From NCBI GenBank assembly GCA_947302275.1, contig CAMYUW010000019.1, forward strand, positions 1-44,745: a stretch of DNA of 44,745 nucleotides. The letters run 5' to 3'. Under the pieces are notes generated by a model. That model was not told the DNA's origin. It saw nothing but the letters and a program-made list of their open reading frames with translations, and made no database searches. The DNA comes from an uncultured Prevotellaceae bacterium (GTDB taxonomy: Bacteria; Bacteroidota; Bacteroidia; Bacteroidales; Muribaculaceae). The translations under genes were made by a program, and so were the position numbers. Every line of letters begins with the position of its first letter. The first letter of the stretch is position 1. Positions 42,329 to 44,745 of this stretch are shown piece by piece.

Positions 42329-42996
42329 TGACGGCGTTGCGACACCTTCCCATATGGCTGTTGGCTGCCGTTATGGCGCTCGTTTCCTGTGACAAGCAGG
42401 AAGACATCGATCGCGCCTATACCGACTACCGCCAGGACATCGTGACCTACTTGGGACTGAATGCCCAAGGGGCGCTATTCGAATACCTGGGGCACGGTGA
42501 CTCGGCTTCGGTCCAGCTGCAATCCCATGTGGATATCGGCCAAGATGTCAAGACCCACCAGCGCGTGCTTTTGCGTTATGACTTCTCAGACAGCAAGGGC
42601 GGCACCAGCAGGGACATCACTGTGTATGGATGCAATGCCATCATCAGTGACTCGCTGCGCCGCACCTCGGCCCCGCCCGACAGCCTGCCCCGTCAGCAGG
42701 TGAAGTTGCGCAGCATGTGGCGCACCGGCGAATTCATCAACCTGCACTGTCAGGTGGAATATACCACCAAGGCCCGCACATTCATGCTTGTTGCCGATGA
42801 CACCACTCTCGACAAAGACACAGTGGACTGCTACCTGACCCATGACCTCCGCGGCGAGAAGGGCACCTTCTGGCGCGACTGCTACGCCTCATTCAATGTG
42901 GGGGCCCTGTGGAAACGGCCGTCGGTCAAATGTCTGCGCGTGCATCTCAACGACTTGACATTTCCTGACATTGATTTTTACGATTTTATTAAATAA
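42325..42996 (+). CDS. NigD-like lipoprotein
   Basis: A 223-residue lipoprotein with lipobox LVSC (Cys22). The N-terminal half looks like an OB-type barrel ([22 protein letters not shown]). The C-terminal half is a beta sandwich with [18 protein letters not shown] and YASFNVGAL, which resemble conserved blocks of NigD-like proteins as I recall them. Its function is unknown. Coupling to lolD by an ATGA overlap is notable, since LolD works on lipoproteins. Confidence 0.65.
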   Translation: MMTALRHLPIWLLAAVMALVSCDKQEDIDRAYTDYRQDIVTYLGLNAQGALFEYLGHGDSASVQLQSHVDIGQDVKTHQRVLLRYDFSDSKGGTSRDITVYGCNAIISDSLRRTSAPPDSLPRQQVKLRSMWRTGEFINLHCQVEYTTKARTFMLVADDTTLDKDTVDCYLTHDLRGEKGTFWRDCYASFNVGALWKRPSVKCLRVHLNDLTFPDIDFYDFIK

Positions 42997-43035
42997 TTAT
43001 TTATAAATACATTCTAATTTTTTAAAACATACATT

Positions 43036-43371
43036 ATGGCAAACGAAAATCAAAACCAGAACCAAAACCAGATCAAGATTGAAATTCCAAAGGAAGAACT
43101 GCAAGGACGTTACGCCAACATGGCAATGATTGCCCATGGCCCCAACGACTTCTTTATCGATATGATCCTGCGTGGTCCCAATATGCCCCAAGCACGCGTA
43201 CAGAGCCGCATCATCATGGCTCCACAGCACGCTAAGGAGTTGATGTTGGCACTGCAGGACAACATCCGCCGCTACGAGCAGAATTTCGGCGAGATCAAGA
43301 TCATGCGTCCCGCCGGCGCTGGCAACCCTGGCAACATCATGGACTTCCCCCTCCCCAAGGGACAAGCATAA
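43036..43371 (+). CDS. DUF3467 family protein
   Basis: A 111-residue soluble protein with a low-complexity Asn/Gln start (ENQNQNQNQ) and the DUF3467 core: GRYANMAMIAHGPNDFFIDMILRGP, RIIMAPQHAKELMLALQDNIRRYE, and a C-terminal Pro/Gly-rich tail. The family is widespread in Bacteroidales and of unknown function. It is separated from cysS by the heptamer arrays. Confidence 0.85.
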   Translation: MANENQNQNQNQIKIEIPKEELQGRYANMAMIAHGPNDFFIDMILRGPNMPQARVQSRIIMAPQHAKELMLALQDNIRRYEQNFGEIKIMRPAGAGNPGNIMDFPLPKGQA

Positions 43372-43456
43372 TTAGGAGTGAGGAATCAGGAGTTAGGAAT
43401 TTATTTGCTAAAGCCTAAAACCTAACACCTAACACCTAAAGCCTAAAACCTAAAAG
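43372..43456. repeat. Inverted heptamer arrays in the cysS leader
   Basis: Four heptamers TTAGGAG, TGAGGAA, TCAGGAG and TTAGGAA (43372-43399) are followed by an eight-base core TTTATTTG (43400-43407). Seven heptamers of the form CTAAAAC or CTAACAC (43408-43456) complete it. All units are in exact register. TTAGG in the first array is the complement of CCTAA in the second, so a long imperfect hairpin can form. The last unit ends three bases before the cysS ATG. Confidence 0.93.
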
Positions 43457-43459
43457 AAA

Positions 43460-44745
43460 ATGGAACATCCCTTGTTCATCTACAACACCCTGACAAGGCG
43501 CAAGGAGCAATTCAAGCCGCTGAATGAGCCGATGGTGGGCATGTACGTGTGCGGGCCAACGGTCTATGGCGACCCACACCTGGGACACACCAGGCCGGCC
43601 ATCACATTCGACGTGCTGTTCCGCTACCTTCAACAGCTGGGCTACAAGGTGCGCTACGTGCGCAACATCACCGATGTGGGCCACTTGGAGCACGATGCCG
43701 ACGAGGGTGAGGACAAGATTGCAAAGAAGGCCCGTCTGGAGCAACTGGAACCCATGGAGGTAGCGCAATACTACACCAACCGCTACCACAGTGCCATGCA
43801 GATGCTCAACGTGTTGCCTCCCAGCATCGAGCCACATGCCACGGGGCACATTATCGAGCAGGAGGAACTGGTCAAGCAAATTATGGCCAATGGATACGCC
43901 TATGAGAGCAACGGCAGCGTGTATTTTGACATCGAAGCCTACAACCGCGACCACCGTTACGGCGTGCTCTCGGGACGCAACCTTGACGACATCCTCAACG
44001 CCAGCCGTGAACTGGAAGGCGTGGGCGAGAAGCACAGCCAAGCCGACTTTGCCCTGTGGAAGAAAGCACAGCCCGAGCACATCATGCGCTGGCCGTCACC
44101 TTGGAGTGACGGTTTCCCCGGATGGCACTGCGAGTGCACCGCTATGGGACGCAAGTATCTGGGCAAGCATTTCGACATTCACGGCGGCGGCATGGACCTC
44201 GTGTTCCCGCACCATGAGTGCGAGATCGCACAGGCCGTAGCCAGTCAGGGCGATGAGATGGTGCATTATTGGATGCACAACAACATGATCACCATCAACG
44301 GGCAAAAGATGGGTAAGTCACTAGGCAACTTCATCACCCTGGAACAGTTCTTCACGGGCGATCATCCCGCGTTGACCCAGGCCTACACGCCTATGACTAT
44401 CCGCTTCTTTATCCTTCAGGCCCACTACAGGGGCACCGTAGATTTCAGCAACGAGGCCCTGCAGGCAGCCGAAAAAGCCCTTGAGCGCATACTTGACGGC
44501 TGGCATCGCCTGAATGCCCTCAACGCGGCACCACAGTCGTCACTCAAACTGGAGGATTACCGCCAGCGCTGTGCCGACGCAATGAATGACGATCTGAATA
44601 CACCAACGGTCATCGCCACCCTGTTTGATGCTTGCAAGGTCATCAACCAGGCCAACGACGGCAAGGGAACCCTCTGCCAGGCCGACATCGACGAACTGAA
44701 GAGCATCTTCCAGACCTATCTGTTCGACGTACTGGGCATCCGCGA
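43460..44745 (+). CDS. cysS: Cysteinyl-tRNA synthetase (3' end cut by window)
   Basis: An open frame of 428 complete codons running off the window end. This class I synthetase charges tRNA-Cys. It shows the N-terminal [11 protein letters not shown], zinc ligand Cys31 in [10 protein letters not shown], the HIGH-type motif HLGH (40-43), [12 protein letters not shown], and the KMSKS-type motif KMGKSLGN. Full-length homologues have about 490 residues, so about 60 are missing here. The ATG at 43460 follows the heptamer array by three bases, and no Shine-Dalgarno is present, as usual in this phylum. Confidence 0.96.
   Translation, partial: MEHPLFIYNTLTRRKEQFKPLNEPMVGMYVCGPTVYGDPHLGHTRPAITFDVLFRYLQQLGYKVRYVRNITDVGHLEHDADEGEDKIAKKARLEQLEPMEVAQYYTNRYHSAMQMLNVLPPSIEPHATGHIIEQEELVKQIMANGYAYESNGSVYFDIEAYNRDHRYGVLSGRNLDDILNASRELEGVGEKHSQADFALWKKAQPEHIMRWPSPWSDGFPGWHCECTAMGRKYLGKHFDIHGGGMDLVFPHHECEIAQAVASQGDEMVHYWMHNNMITINGQKMGKSLGNFITLEQFFTGDHPALTQAYTPMTIRFFILQAHYRGTVDFSNEALQAAEKALERILDGWHRLNALNAAPQSSLKLEDYRQRCADAMNDDLNTPTVIATLFDACKVINQANDGKGTLCQADIDELKSIFQTYLFDVLGIR

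Overview
The window looks like chromosome of a gut or rumen member of the order Bacteroidales, probably Prevotella or the Muribaculaceae. Evidence: promoters repeatedly match the Bacteroidota -7 element TAnnTTTG; start sites are AT-rich without Shine-Dalgarno sequences; and the gene content is typical (BspA-like leucine-rich-repeat surface proteins, a SusD-family protein, Bacteroidales LptE and NigD-like lipoproteins, many dockerin tails). I see no tRNA, rRNA, transposase, phage gene or CRISPR array.

Layout. 1-265 is a repeat array. 266-4678 (-) encodes a 1470-residue BspA-like protein of six modules with a C-terminal dockerin. 4679-5126 is a composite repeat region. 5127-8975 (+) is a housekeeping envelope operon: acyltransferase, sigma-54-type activator, LptE, TPR-like protein, SecG. 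9067-10035 (+) is a glutaminyl-cyclase-like lipoprotein. 10112-12412 (-) is a subtilisin with a dockerin. 12575-14695 (+) is a prolyl oligopeptidase. 14779-16133 (-) holds two small exported proteins. 16351-24259 (-) reads as one locus: a membrane-anchored AraC-type regulator, two exported alpha/beta hydrolases, an LRR/GLUG surface protein and a short dockerin protein. 24475-25059 (+) is a membrane protein. metK (+) has a long leader with a candidate SAM riboswitch. recA (-) follows. 27950-33109 (+) holds two tandem paralogues with OB-like domains and dockerins. A flippase and ruvB (-), a four-helix-bundle 'suffix' protein (+), a SusD-family protein with an N-terminal dockerin (-), a short UvrA-like ATPase (-), lolD plus a NigD-like lipoprotein, a DUF3467 protein and cysS (+, cut by the window end) complete it.

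Functionally, housekeeping genes (envelope assembly, secretion, SAM synthesis, DNA repair) alternate with secreted proteins. Six of the secreted proteins carry dockerin modules, yet no cohesin is visible, so the docking partner must be encoded elsewhere.

The most unusual signal is in the spacers. At about ten loci, intergenic DNA consists of very short degenerate tandem repeats in near-perfect register, with period 7, 8 or 9 and a different unit at each locus. Several are arranged as inverted arrays around an AT-rich core, and several abut the word GCGGATGCC. They lie in leaders, promoter-upstream regions and operon spacers of ordinary genes. I do not recognise this as a described element family; its function is unknown.
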